Assembly: GCF_028330765.1 (NCBI RefSeq)
Contig: NZ_JAQMTY010000055.1
Coordinates: 1 to 34,762 of the forward strand
Direction: 5' to 3'
Source of the DNA: Spirulina subsalsa CS-330
Lineage (GTDB): Bacteria; Cyanobacteriota; Cyanobacteriia; Cyanobacteriales; Spirulinaceae
DNA length: 34,762 bases
The translations under genes and the position numbers were made by a program. Under the pieces are notes generated by a model, which was not told the DNA's origin, ran no database searches, and saw only the letters and a list, made by a program, of their open reading frames with translations. Shown one piece after another: positions 1-7,489 of the stretch (its first letter is position 1; every line of letters begins with the position of its first letter).

Positions 1-105
1 GGCGTATCTGAAAATGTCTGTGGAGATGATGGGACGGGGGCTTTGCCTAGTTACCAATCTGTGAAGCAGAAACTCTTAGGTGTGAATCTAAGAATCCCCT
101 GTTAG
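1..105 (+). CDS. tnpB: TnpB/OrfB C-terminal fragment (cut by window edge)
   Basis: Frame 1 encodes 34 residues ending at TAG 103-105. They include ENVCGDD near the start and SYQSVKQ in the middle, which resembles the Cys-Gly and SVKQE tail of cyanobacterial IS200/IS605 TnpB proteins. The RuvC-like and zinc-finger domains would lie upstream and cannot be seen, so whether the nuclease is intact is unknown. The stop codon lies inside the left arm of the terminal hairpin, as is usual where the guide-RNA scaffold overlaps the tnpB 3' end. Confidence 0.5.
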   Translation, partial: GVSENVCGDDGTGALPSYQSVKQKLLGVNLRIPC

Positions 106-137
106 ATTGCTTTAGCAATTAACGGGGGAGTATGTCA
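1..137 (+). mobile_element. Right end of an IS200/IS605-type (TnpB) element, rest upstream of window
   Basis: Seen: bases 1-105 are open in frame 1 and encode a tail like cyanobacterial TnpB C-termini. They are followed by a terminal hairpin: CCCC 96-99, GTTA 101-104 and ATTGC 106-110 pair with GCAAT 115-119, TAAC 120-123 and GGGG 124-127, with single-base bulges. The sequence after it (GGGAGTATGTCA) resembles the ends of such elements in cyanobacteria. In this family the right end also encodes the 3' scaffold of the omega (reRNA) guide RNA, so part of this stretch may be transcribed into it. The exact 3' boundary, near 130-137, is inferred. Confidence 0.6.
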
Positions 138-926
138 ATGATGCTGATCCCGGCGGCGGTCTACGAAGCCCTCGCCTATGGCGCATCCATCGGGTTAATG
201 GTGGGCAGTCCCGGTGAATTTGGGGCCTTGCCCGGCTGTTTAGGGTTGGGCGCGAGTTTGGCGTGGTCTCATGTTGCCCACCCCAACGCCGTGAAATCAA
301 TCTATCCAAAACTGGGCTGTGATCCCTTCACCGTCTGCGCCTTCCTCCTCACCCTGGCCTGGGGCGCGACGGCGATCGGGCAAGATAGCAAGATTTTAGG
401 GTTCATCACGGTGCTAGCTTTAGAGGCAACCTTGGGGTTTGCGATCGCCATCTTTCCCGGTCTCTATACCATTGGTTTTCGCAGCCGCGCCGCCCTCCCC
501 CGCGCCGTTCTCAGTTCCCTCGGTTTCATCGCCCTCTACATCCCCCTCCACCAAGGACGCTTCACCCACCCCGCCGCCGAACTTTTCCAGCCCGGCATTC
601 TCTTCGTGGGCACATTTGTCTATGGTTTGGGCTTGTTGATTTGGTCGTCTCGCTGGTATCGCCACAGTCAACGCTGGCATTACATCGCCCTCCAATGCGT
701 CACCCTTGCCTCCGGTCTCCTGGCCATCTACGGCGGTGGGGTCTTGGGGATTCAACAATTCCAAGCGATCGGCGGTACGTTTTTCGTCCTCTACCTCTTC
801 GAGAAATATGCAGAAATTCCCTGGCAAAAAGCCGGATTTGCCTGGGGACTCTTGGGGTTAGCATTGTTGCTCGGTGGCTTGGCTTGGTTAATGCGTCACT
901 ATCCGCAATATTTCCTGATGGTTTAA
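138..926 (+). CDS. Multi-spanning membrane protein of unknown function
   Basis: I do not recognise this family. About 262 residues with roughly seven hydrophobic segments (for example around GFITVLALEATLGFAIAIF, GILFVGTFVYGLGLLIW and GLLGLALLLGGLAWL), so an integral membrane protein. An in-frame TAA at 120-122 rules out a longer form. ATG codons occur at 132, 138 and 141. The only Shine-Dalgarno-like run (GGGGGAG 124-130) is one base from 132 but 7-10 bases from 138 and 141, so 138 or 141 is the better start. That purine run is itself the 3' arm of the IS hairpin. The start region therefore comes from the mobile element, and the native N-terminus may have been lost. Confidence 0.7.
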   Translation: MMLIPAAVYEALAYGASIGLMVGSPGEFGALPGCLGLGASLAWSHVAHPNAVKSIYPKLGCDPFTVCAFLLTLAWGATAIGQDSKILGFITVLALEATLGFAIAIFPGLYTIGFRSRAALPRAVLSSLGFIALYIPLHQGRFTHPAAELFQPGILFVGTFVYGLGLLIWSSRWYRHSQRWHYIALQCVTLASGLLAIYGGGVLGIQQFQAIGGTFFVLYLFEKYAEIPWQKAGFAWGLLGLALLLGGLAWLMRHYPQYFLMV

Positions 927-930
927 TTTA

Positions 931-966
931 CCCTCACCCCAAACCCCTCTCCCATGGGCGAGGGGC
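931..966. repeat. Dispersed CCCTCACCCC...GAGGGG hairpin repeat, copy 1
   Basis: A C-rich left arm (CCCCTCTCCC) pairs with the right arm GGGCGAGGGG. The same unit recurs at 34581-34617, and a decayed copy lies at about 27857-27885. It sits just after the stop codon of the membrane-protein gene, the usual location for this widespread cyanobacterial intergenic repeat. Confidence 0.7.
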
Positions 967-1013
967 TTCTAATCTGTACTTGATGATTTTCTGAACAAGC
1001 TGGACGCAAGTAG

Positions 1014-1100
1014 TCCCTTATACCAATTCTCTAAATTCACGCTACAAAACAAGGGGCTTAAGCCCCTTGCCTCTGGGTAACGTCACTGAAGATTGAGTTG
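1014..1100. repeat. MITE-like element with AAGGGGCTTAAGCCCCTT core, copy A
   Basis: The 18-bp perfect palindrome AAGGGGCTTAAGCCCCTT lies at 1051-1068. The same palindrome occurs at 5067-5084 and 18015-18032, with a decayed copy at 5990-6008. Upstream is TTATACCAATTCTC, a sequence often seen at cyanobacterial MITE-like repeats. The outer boundaries of this copy are uncertain. Confidence 0.55.
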
Positions 1101-1142
1101 AAAATGACACTTTTCAAGTACCCCCTTAGGACGCGCCACTGC

Positions 1143-1937
1143 TCAACGATCGCACAACAGCCAAAACCCCGTAAAGGTCATTCCAGAATCATCGGGTTGC
1201 ACCAAAAGAAAATGCAGCCCCCGACTCGCGGTTAATTGGTGTTGATAGTGGCTCGCCGCCGTGGCCATCTCGGCATCGTCAAAGGTGATGAACACCCAGC
1301 GATCGCACAGTCCCGCCTCTAAAATTAGCCCCCCCGATTGTCCCGCCTCCGTGGGGATGTAGTGGAGCGCGAAGGGATTCGCCTGGTCTAACCATTGGGC
1401 GAGGGAGCGCGATCGCCGTCCCCCCTCCACCACCACCCCCGGAATTTGATCCGTCGGGGCGAGGGTTTGGATCACCTCATCCAGGGCATCGGGAAACAGT
1501 CGATAGGGGATGGGGCGATCGCGCCACAGGGCCAAATCCGCCGCCGGAATCGAAGCAAACCGCCAGCGATCGCCCCACAGCGCATCGGGAATTCCTTGGG
1601 GTGGAGCCGACTCAATCTGCAACAATTGCGGCCCCCAGCGTTGCAACAATACCGACTTAATCCCCCCCGTGCGCCGCGTCTCCCGCAGCGTCAACCCCAA
1701 CCGTTGCGCCGCCACCCCCAACAACCCCACCGACTGCGGCCGAAACACCGCCAGCGTTCCCGTAATCCCAGCGGCGGCCAACTGCGCCGTCACCCAATCC
1801 CCAGTCACCGCCCCCGGTTCGACGGTGACATCCAGTTTGAGATCCCCCTGGGGTGTCGTGAGGAGCAGATACCACAGAGGCTGATCAGCAGCCTGGGATG
1901 GGGGACAACGGAATAAATCAGCTTGCCAAATAGCCAT
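1143..1937 (-). CDS. Tab2/Atab2-family RNA-binding protein
   Basis: 264 residues starting MAIWQADLFR and ending with a TFTGFWLLCD motif, both typical of the Tab2/Atab2 (DUF1092) family. In Chlamydomonas, Tab2 binds the psaB 5'UTR and is needed for its translation. Arabidopsis ATAB2 supports synthesis of both photosystems. A role in photosystem expression here is by homology only. An upstream in-frame GTG at 1961 would add eight residues, but the family normally begins at MxIWQxD, so ATG 1937 is chosen. It is a single gene, divergent from the peptidoglycan-binding gene at 2066. Confidence 0.88.
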   Translation of the reverse strand: MAIWQADLFRCPPSQAADQPLWYLLLTTPQGDLKLDVTVEPGAVTGDWVTAQLAAAGITGTLAVFRPQSVGLLGVAAQRLGLTLRETRRTGGIKSVLLQRWGPQLLQIESAPPQGIPDALWGDRWRFASIPAADLALWRDRPIPYRLFPDALDEVIQTLAPTDQIPGVVVEGGRRSRSLAQWLDQANPFALHYIPTEAGQSGGLILEAGLCDRWVFITFDDAEMATAASHYQHQLTASRGLHFLLVQPDDSGMTFTGFWLLCDR

Positions 1938-2065
1938 AGTTTTCAGGACGGTACGAATCACCGAATTCAGATAAAAAAGGATTACTCTCCCAGCATAGAA
2001 CCTTGATTCTTAGGAATTTCCGATTACGATGAAGGGTGCAGAGCGTTTGTTTTGGATGCGGTTCT

Positions 2066-2965
2066 ATGGATATTTTGGCTTATACCGATGCCTATGCAGC
2101 CCATGAAGTGGATGCAGGGATTACCTACGATTACAGTGAAATTCAACTCTGGCAGGCGACCCAGTGGCGATCGCTCTCCCACGGTATCTTTTTAACGATG
2201 CTGTCCATGGGTCTGATTGCCGGAGCGATGACCATCACCAGCCCCGTCCTGGCCCAAGTGTTACGCCCCGGCATGTCCGGTAACAGCGTCGCCGAGGTGC
2301 AAACCCTGCTGCGCAACAAAGGGTTTCAGATCAGCTACGGAGCCAACGGCGCAGGCCGCGGCAAGTTTGGCCCCCAAACCACCGATGCCGTGCGGAAATT
2401 TCAACAACAGTCCGGTCTCGCCGTCGATGGAGTCGTCGGGCCGAATACCTGGGCGAAATTGCGCGGCACATCGGGCGGTGTGGGCGGCCCCTCCCCATCC
2501 CGTCCCACCAGTGGCGGCAGCACTGGCCTACTCGGCAAAGGCTCCAGAGGCGAACAGGTGGCCGAAGTGCAAACCCTGTTGCGCAACAAAGGCTATTCGA
2601 TCAGCTATGGCGCGGACGGCAGTGGCCGGGGCTTCTATGGCGACGATACCGTCATTGCTGTGCGGCAATTTCAACAACGTGCCGGGTTAAGTGTCGATGG
2701 GGTTGTTGGCCCGCGCACCATGGCCGCCTTACGGGGTAGCCCGATGCCCGCACCCACCACCACACCCCCCCGCATCGCCCAAGGTCAATACCGGATTAAC
2801 ACCAACTCCAAACCCCTCAACGTCCGCACCGGCCCCGGTGAGCAATATTCTGTCGCCCAAACCTTGGCCAACGGAACACGGGTGAATGTGATCGGCCAGG
2901 CCAACGGCTGGGCGCAAATTGCACCGGGTCGGTATGTGTCTAGTCGCTTTATTCAACAAATGTAG
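2066..2965 (+). CDS. Secreted protein with two peptidoglycan-binding domains and an SH3b domain
   Basis: 299 residues. The N-terminus (MDILAYTDAY...) is of a type I know from cyanobacterial secreted wall proteins. A hydrophobic segment at about 40-64 ends in SPVLAQ and looks like a late signal peptide or signal anchor. PG_binding_1 repeats at about 66-134 and 156-224 are near-duplicates sharing VAEVQTLLRNKG and VDGVVGP. A Gly/Ser/Pro linker separates them. Residues 240-299 form a bacterial SH3 domain (LNVRTGPGEQYSV). There is no catalytic domain, so it probably acts as a wall-binding or targeting protein. GTG 2036 is in frame, but ATG 2066 gives the usual N-terminus. Confidence 0.85.
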   Translation: MDILAYTDAYAAHEVDAGITYDYSEIQLWQATQWRSLSHGIFLTMLSMGLIAGAMTITSPVLAQVLRPGMSGNSVAEVQTLLRNKGFQISYGANGAGRGKFGPQTTDAVRKFQQQSGLAVDGVVGPNTWAKLRGTSGGVGGPSPSRPTSGGSTGLLGKGSRGEQVAEVQTLLRNKGYSISYGADGSGRGFYGDDTVIAVRQFQQRAGLSVDGVVGPRTMAALRGSPMPAPTTTPPRIAQGQYRINTNSKPLNVRTGPGEQYSVAQTLANGTRVNVIGQANGWAQIAPGRYVSSRFIQQM

Positions 2966-3035
2966 TTAACCCAGGCTGAGGCCCCAAGGGGATGATGGGC
3001 GACTATGGCAGATTGCGAAAGGATGAGAACGCCAC

Positions 3036-3067
3036 TTCCCCCTTTTCAAGGGGGATTGAGGGGGATC
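3036..3067. repeat. Dispersed CCCCCTTTT-AAGGGGG repeat
   Basis: CCCCCTTTTCAAGGGGG forms a hairpin and is followed by ATTGAGGGGGATC. The same family appears in the opposite orientation at 34699-34762 (GATCCCCCTAAATCCCCC then AAAGGGGG). It is a common intergenic repeat in cyanobacteria. Confidence 0.7.
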
Positions 3068-3164
3068 TTTGTCCCTCAAGTTTATGAAAACCGCTATATG
3101 TAAGCCAGTTTCCCATCATCCCATCGAGAACCGACCCCACGACGGTTGTTCGTTAGGTCGGGAA

Positions 3165-3197
3165 TTTCCGTCCTCAGCATGAAGCGGAGGACGGAGA
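3165..3197 (+). other. Leader hairpin before the reductase-like gene
   Basis: CCGTCCTC (3168-3175) pairs perfectly with GAGGACGG (3187-3194) across an 11-base loop, and three more pairs are possible at the base. It ends about 25 bases before ATG 3222. The preceding GGTCGGGAATTT and following GAGAATTTCAAC loosely resemble IS200/IS605 right ends, so it may be an element remnant. A regulatory leader is equally possible. Confidence 0.45.
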
Positions 3198-3221
3198 GAA
3201 TTTCAACGAGAGGATCACTGA

Positions 3222-4331
3222 ATGACAGACTGTATTATTGTGGGCGCTGGCCCGGCAGGGGGGGCGGCGGCCTATCACCTTGCCAAGCGGGGACTTTCGG
3301 TTTTGGTGTTGGAAAAAGCGGCGTTACCCCGGAGTAAGCCCTGTAGTGGTGGGGTGTCTCCGGCGATCGCAGCCTGGTTTGATTTTGATTTTGAACCGGC
3401 GATCGCGGCTCGTGTGGATCAGGTGCGGTTTACCTGGCAGCAGGGCGACCCGGTGCAGGTGCGGTTGCGCACGGAGCCGATGTGGATGGTGCAGCGGGAG
3501 GTGTTTGATCCCTTTTTGCTGACCCAAGCGGCGGCCGTCGGGGCAACGGTGCAGGATGAAACCTCGGTGACGGGGTTGAGTTTTGACGGGAACCAATGGC
3601 ACGTAACGACAAATCGGGAAGTCCTCACGGCTACCTATGTGATCGCGGCGGATGGGGCGATGGGAATCTGTGCCAAGCTGCTGGGGTTAAAAGGGTGTGG
3701 CCGGCCAGCGATCGCCACGGCGGCCTATCTTCAGGGGCCACCGTCTGACCCCACCTTGGCCCAATTTGATTTTGGCCAGGTGAAGAATGGGTTTATTTGG
3801 AATTTTCCCCAGGGCGATCGCGCCCTCGTCAGTGCCGGAACCATGGACGGCAAGGGGAAAGATCGGGAGCTAGAGCAACAATTGCGCCACTATCTCGGCG
3901 ATCGCCCCGCCACGATTCAACCCGCCGCGATGAATCTCTGGACTCACCAAGCCCCCCTCCACACCCACAACGCCCTACTAGTGGGAGATAGTGCCGGGTT
4001 AGCAGACCCCCTCCTCGCCGAAGGGATTCGCCCGGCCTTGCTCAGTGGCATGAAGGCCGCAGAAGCGATCGCCGCCGCCCAGGCCGGGGATGCAGATGCG
4101 ATCGCCCGCTACAGCCAAGTGATGCACGACAGTTGGGGGCACAACATGGTGCTGGCCCAACGGTTGAGCGGCATTTTCTACAAGTTCACGAAATTGGCCT
4201 ACAAAGTGGGGATTAAACAACCCTTTGCCACCACCCTGATGAGCCAAATTCTCTGCGGTCAACTGAGCTATTCGGCTGTATTGGATCGCGCCATGGATGC
4301 CCTCAAAAAGAGCCTGTCACCCTTTAGCTAA
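3222..4331 (+). CDS. Geranylgeranyl-reductase-family FAD oxidoreductase
   Basis: 369 residues. An N-terminal FAD-binding GAGPAG (8-13) is followed by EK at 31-32, CSGG at 41-44 (the PCSGG motif of the family), ADGA at 143-146 and the second FAD motif VGDSAG at 254-259, then ADPLLAEGI. This is the layout of GGR/ChlP-type flavoproteins, which reduce isoprenoid double bonds. It is shorter than true cyanobacterial ChlP (about 400 residues), so I call it a paralogue of unknown substrate. GAGAGGA lies 8-10 bases before the ATG. Its 3' end overlaps the convergent peptidase gene by 15 bases. Confidence 0.82.
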   Translation: MTDCIIVGAGPAGGAAAYHLAKRGLSVLVLEKAALPRSKPCSGGVSPAIAAWFDFDFEPAIAARVDQVRFTWQQGDPVQVRLRTEPMWMVQREVFDPFLLTQAAAVGATVQDETSVTGLSFDGNQWHVTTNREVLTATYVIAADGAMGICAKLLGLKGCGRPAIATAAYLQGPPSDPTLAQFDFGQVKNGFIWNFPQGDRALVSAGTMDGKGKDRELEQQLRHYLGDRPATIQPAAMNLWTHQAPLHTHNALLVGDSAGLADPLLAEGIRPALLSGMKAAEAIAAAQAGDADAIARYSQVMHDSWGHNMVLAQRLSGIFYKFTKLAYKVGIKQPFATTLMSQILCGQLSYSAVLDRAMDALKKSLSPFS

Positions 4332-5012
4332 CCCTGCCTCAGCCAGAGCGTGGCAACAGTCTGCCACGGAGGCGCGATCGGCCATGGCCGCCACAAGGGC
4401 ATCGTAGGCGGGGCGGTGGCGTTCCATTAATGACTTGGCTTGAAGTTCTGCCCATTGTTGTTTGACCGCCGCGCCGCTGAGGGATTGCCCCGTGCGGGAG
4501 AGGGCTTCTAAAATCCGCTGGCGGTCATCATTCCCCCCCTCAACGCTGTCATAACAAAGACGCTCGGCGGCGATCCCCGCCATCCAAACAATACAGATCC
4601 GATCGAGCCATTGCTTTTGGGCGATCGCACCTTCAACGGCGATCGCATCGGGTAAACTGCCATCCAGTTCCACGCCGCCAAAGCCCGGTTTTTGTTGCTG
4701 CCACGCTTCCCAGGCCGAGAGGGTATAGCCCAGAATCGGAATCCCGTAGGCGTAGGCGGTGATGAAGTGCCCCGCTTCGTGGTGGAGAATGCGATCGCGA
4801 TGCTCCGGCGAAAATCGCGCCACCCCATCCACCAGCAGCGACCCGACGCGCCCCTGCCACGCCAAGGTATCCGCCGCATAGAGCACCATCACCGTCAGGG
4901 TCACCCCCGCCGGAATCGCAGGCGGCAGTTGGATCAGAGGCCCCACTAATACCGACAACACCATTAAAAACACCCCAATGGCGATCAGATTTAACGTGGT
5001 TTGTTGAACCAT
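4317..5012 (-). CDS. Membrane-anchored M41-type metalloprotease without AAA domain
   Basis: 231 residues. Two hydrophobic segments (about 8-28 and 35-50) precede a peptidase region with HEAGH at 78-82, the zinc-binding HExxH of FtsH-type M41 peptidases. MAGIAAERL follows at about 144-152, and NDD at 161-163 is at the expected place of the third (Asp) zinc ligand. The FtsH AAA ATPase is absent, so this is a stand-alone protease-like protein. Related M41-like proteins without the ATPase occur in cyanobacteria and plastids. A strong AAGGAG lies four bases before the ATG. A MITE-like repeat begins directly upstream of that site. Confidence 0.8.
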   Translation of the reverse strand: MVQQTTLNLIAIGVFLMVLSVLVGPLIQLPPAIPAGVTLTVMVLYAADTLAWQGRVGSLLVDGVARFSPEHRDRILHHEAGHFITAYAYGIPILGYTLSAWEAWQQQKPGFGGVELDGSLPDAIAVEGAIAQKQWLDRICIVWMAGIAAERLCYDSVEGGNDDRQRILEALSRTGQSLSGAAVKQQWAELQAKSLMERHRPAYDALVAAMADRASVADCCHALAEAGLAKG

Positions 5013-5022
5013 TTAACTCCTT

Positions 5023-5116
5023 CATAGCAATCCTATTTGAGTGTGAAACCCTCAGCTTTGAGAAACAAGGGGCTTAAGCCCCTTGCCTGTCCCGATCTGA
5101 TTGAGGACTGCTATAG
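5023..5116. repeat. MITE-like element, copy B, adjoining the M41 ribosome binding site
   Basis: The ends are imperfect inverted repeats: CATAGCAATCCT at 5023-5034 and AGGACTGCTATAG at 5103-5115. The palindrome AAGGGGCTTAAGCCCCTT is central (5067-5084). Copy D at 17971-18066 has the same spacing from palindrome to right end and the same GCCTGTCC after the palindrome. There is no coding capacity. Confidence 0.65.
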
Positions 5117-5271
5117 TGTCTCAGCACAATGACTTTTTTTAGCCTACCGCGCCGCTGTAAACCCTTGCTACTCTTAGCAATTCCTCCTATCGTGGATCGC
5201 CAAGTGCAAAAAAAGTGAGTCACGACTACGGAACGGGCTAATCTGACGGTGTAGATCCCCCCAGAACGTGA

Positions 5272-5286
5272 CCGCAGCCCCTGCGG
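5272..5286 (+). other. Small leader hairpin
   Basis: CCGCAG-CCC-CTGCGG is a perfect 6-bp stem ending 8 bases before the AGGAG of the gene at 5307. A regulatory role is not established. Confidence 0.35.
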
Positions 5287-5306
5287 ATGGAACTAGGAGA
5301 AAGCCC

Positions 5307-5897
5307 ATGAACACCCCTCGTATTGACCCAGCAACCCGGCAAGACCTTCACCGTGATGCCGTCAGTGACCTGCTTGCAGACCTGTTCACTGCCGAAACCG
5401 CCTACCCCTACGGATGGCCGTTAACCACCGCTGAACAGTATGGCAATGAGATTGAAACCCAAGTGCCCGGCTTTGCGGAAATTCCGGCGCTGGAATGGGA
5501 CAGCCGCGCCCAAGCCTTTTTTGCCCAAGTGGAATCCTGTTGGCCCCAAACCCCGGCCTCATCCTTGATCGAGAGTTTACAGGCTAGATTTGCGGAAAAA
5601 ATTCCGACGGATTGGTTAACCGCGATCGCCACCCAAGCCCAAACCCTCGCCACAGCCGGCCTCTCTCCCATTGAACAGTTAGTGGAATGCGTGCAGCCGT
5701 TGTTAACGGATTGGTCTGTGGATGATCTTCAGGTGTTTGCCCGTCCGTTGGCCTATGCGATGCGTAGTGGTGCGCCAGAGGTTGAATTACCCGATCAAGC
5801 CTGGGAGACGCTTTCTCCGGTGGAACAGGCGCGATCGCTGTTGAAGGTGGCGAAATGTGCCCTCGATGAGGCGCAAACCGAACAGAACCAAGGTTAA
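5307..5897 (+). CDS. Conserved-looking soluble protein of unknown function
   Basis: 196 residues, acidic and largely helical in appearance, with no membrane segment or recognised motif. ATG 5307 is preceded by AGGAG at 5295-5299 with good spacing. The frame stays open to 5268 but those upstream codons lie in the hairpin leader. It stands alone, between a MITE-like repeat and a strong terminator, and is therefore probably monocistronic. No function is proposed. Confidence 0.72.
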   Translation: MNTPRIDPATRQDLHRDAVSDLLADLFTAETAYPYGWPLTTAEQYGNEIETQVPGFAEIPALEWDSRAQAFFAQVESCWPQTPASSLIESLQARFAEKIPTDWLTAIATQAQTLATAGLSPIEQLVECVQPLLTDWSVDDLQVFARPLAYAMRSGAPEVELPDQAWETLSPVEQARSLLKVAKCALDEAQTEQNQG

Positions 5898-5922
5898 GTT
5901 ACCGTCGGGTCACGTTCTCACA

Positions 5923-5966
5923 AGCGCGATCGCTCCAGGCCTCAATCCGGAGCGATCGCGCTTTTT
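5923..5966 (+). terminator. Rho-independent-type terminator built from HIP1 sequences
   Basis: AGCGCGATCGCTCC (5923-5936) and GGAGCGATCGCGCT (5949-5962) form a perfect 14-bp stem with a 12-base loop, followed by TTTT. It lies 26 bases after the stop of the upstream gene. Each arm contains a HIP1-like octamer. Confidence 0.85.
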
Positions 5967-5989
5967 CGCCCCTTGGCAAGGTTTGACGC

Positions 5990-6008
5990 AAGGGGCTGAA
6001 GCCGCCTT
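5990..6008. repeat. Decayed AAGGGGCTTAAGCCCCTT repeat, copy C
   Basis: AAGGGGCTGAAGCCGCCTT matches the 18-bp palindrome of the other copies with one substitution and one insertion. Confidence 0.5.
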
Positions 6009-6111
6009 GTCTGATGAGGATTCTGATCAAGAATTGTGATCTGGCTAAGATGAACAGGCATTGTGCTTGATCTGCGGCACAATGGGCGCAAACCAGATTG
6101 AGGGCAGCAAG

Positions 6112-7371
6112 ATGACGGATTTTGATCTGATTGTGCGGCGGGCGCGATTGTGGACGGATCATCTCAGCGCGGCGGCGATGGATGTGGGGATAACGGGCGA
6201 TCGCATCACCGCCATTGAACCCCACCTGACGAATACCGCCCCCGTGGAAATCGATGCGGGGGATCAATTGGTGTCGGCTCCTTTTGTGGAGTCCCATATT
6301 CACCTTGATTCGGCGATGACCGTGGGAGAACCGCGCTGGAATGAGAGCGGCACATTATTTGAAGGGATTCAGATTTGGGGGGAGCGGAAACAGTCCCTCA
6401 CTGCTGACGATGTGCAGGCGCGGGCCTTGGCGGCCTTGAAAGCCCAGGCGAGTCAGGGAGTGCTGTTTGTGCGCACCCATGTGGATGTGAGTGAGGCGAG
6501 TTTGACCGCGTTGCAGGCGGTGTTAGCGGTGCGGGAAGCGGTGCGGGATTGGATCACGGTGCAGGTGGTGGCGTTTCCCCAGGATGGGCTGTATGGTTCG
6601 CCCCGCAATGAAGCGTTAATGGAGGAAGCGATCGCCCTGGGGGTGGATGTGATCGGCGGTATTCCCCATTACGAACTGACCCGCGAGGATGGAGTGCGCT
6701 CGGTGGAGCGAATTTTTAAACTAGCCACCCAGCACGATCGCTTAATTGACCTCCATTGTGATGAAATTGACGATGAACAATCGCGGTTTTTAGAAGTGAT
6801 GGCCGCCTGTACGCTGCGATCGGGGTTGGGCGATCGCGTTACCGCCAGCCACACCACCGCCTTCGGTTCCTACAACAACGCCTACGCCACCAAGTTAATG
6901 GGAACCCTCCGCCGTGCTCAACTCAACATCATCGCCAACCCCCTGATCAACATCACCCTCCAAGGTCGCGGCGACACCTACCCCAAACGGCGGGGCATCA
7001 CCCGCGTTAAAGAACTCTGGCAAAACGGCATCAACGTCAGCCTTGGCAATGACTGCATCCAAGACCCCTGGTATGCCCTGGGAACCGGGAATATGCTCGA
7101 TCCAGCATCCATGGCGATCCATGTCTGCCACATGACGGGACGCGCCGAAATGGAAGCCTGTTATGACATGGTGACGCGCCACGGAGCGAAAACCTTGCAT
7201 TTGGGCGATCGCTACGGTCTCGCAGTGGGTAAGCCTGCGAATTTAATCTGTTTGGCTGCGATCGATCCCTACGATGCCCTGCGTCGCCGTGCCACCATCA
7301 CCCAGGTGATCAGTCACGGTCGCCTCCTCGCCACCACCCAACCCCCGCAATCCCAATGGCATGGCGCATAA
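6112..7371 (+). CDS. codA: CodA-like amidohydrolase (cytosine/isocytosine deaminase family)
   Basis: 419 residues, collinear with E. coli cytosine deaminase with a one-residue offset. Metal and catalytic residues are H62 and H64 (FVESHIHLD), H215 and E218 (HCDEIDDEQSR), H247 (TASHTTA) and D314. The pyrimidine-contacting Gln is Q157 (AFPQDG). The residue matching E. coli Asp314, which lines the pyrimidine pocket, is C315 (GNDCIQDPW), and E. coli His312 is N313. The family hydrolyses the exocyclic amine of cytosine-like rings. Here the preferred substrate may differ, so the symbol is only indicative. ATG 6112 has GAGGG seven bases upstream and matches the family N-terminus. TTG 6061 and ATG 6082 are in frame but less likely. 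Confidence 0.85.
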   Translation: MTDFDLIVRRARLWTDHLSAAAMDVGITGDRITAIEPHLTNTAPVEIDAGDQLVSAPFVESHIHLDSAMTVGEPRWNESGTLFEGIQIWGERKQSLTADDVQARALAALKAQASQGVLFVRTHVDVSEASLTALQAVLAVREAVRDWITVQVVAFPQDGLYGSPRNEALMEEAIALGVDVIGGIPHYELTREDGVRSVERIFKLATQHDRLIDLHCDEIDDEQSRFLEVMAACTLRSGLGDRVTASHTTAFGSYNNAYATKLMGTLRRAQLNIIANPLINITLQGRGDTYPKRRGITRVKELWQNGINVSLGNDCIQDPWYALGTGNMLDPASMAIHVCHMTGRAEMEACYDMVTRHGAKTLHLGDRYGLAVGKPANLICLAAIDPYDALRRRATITQVISHGRLLATTQPPQSQWHGA

Positions 7372-7489
7372 TCGCTGAAGTCCCATACATTTCGTGCCGC
7401 GATCGCTGAAACATCTGTGCTTGGTGCGTTACGCTTCGCTAACAGCACCCTACTGAATACCTTACTTTAGCCGTGTCAATCCAGTAGAA

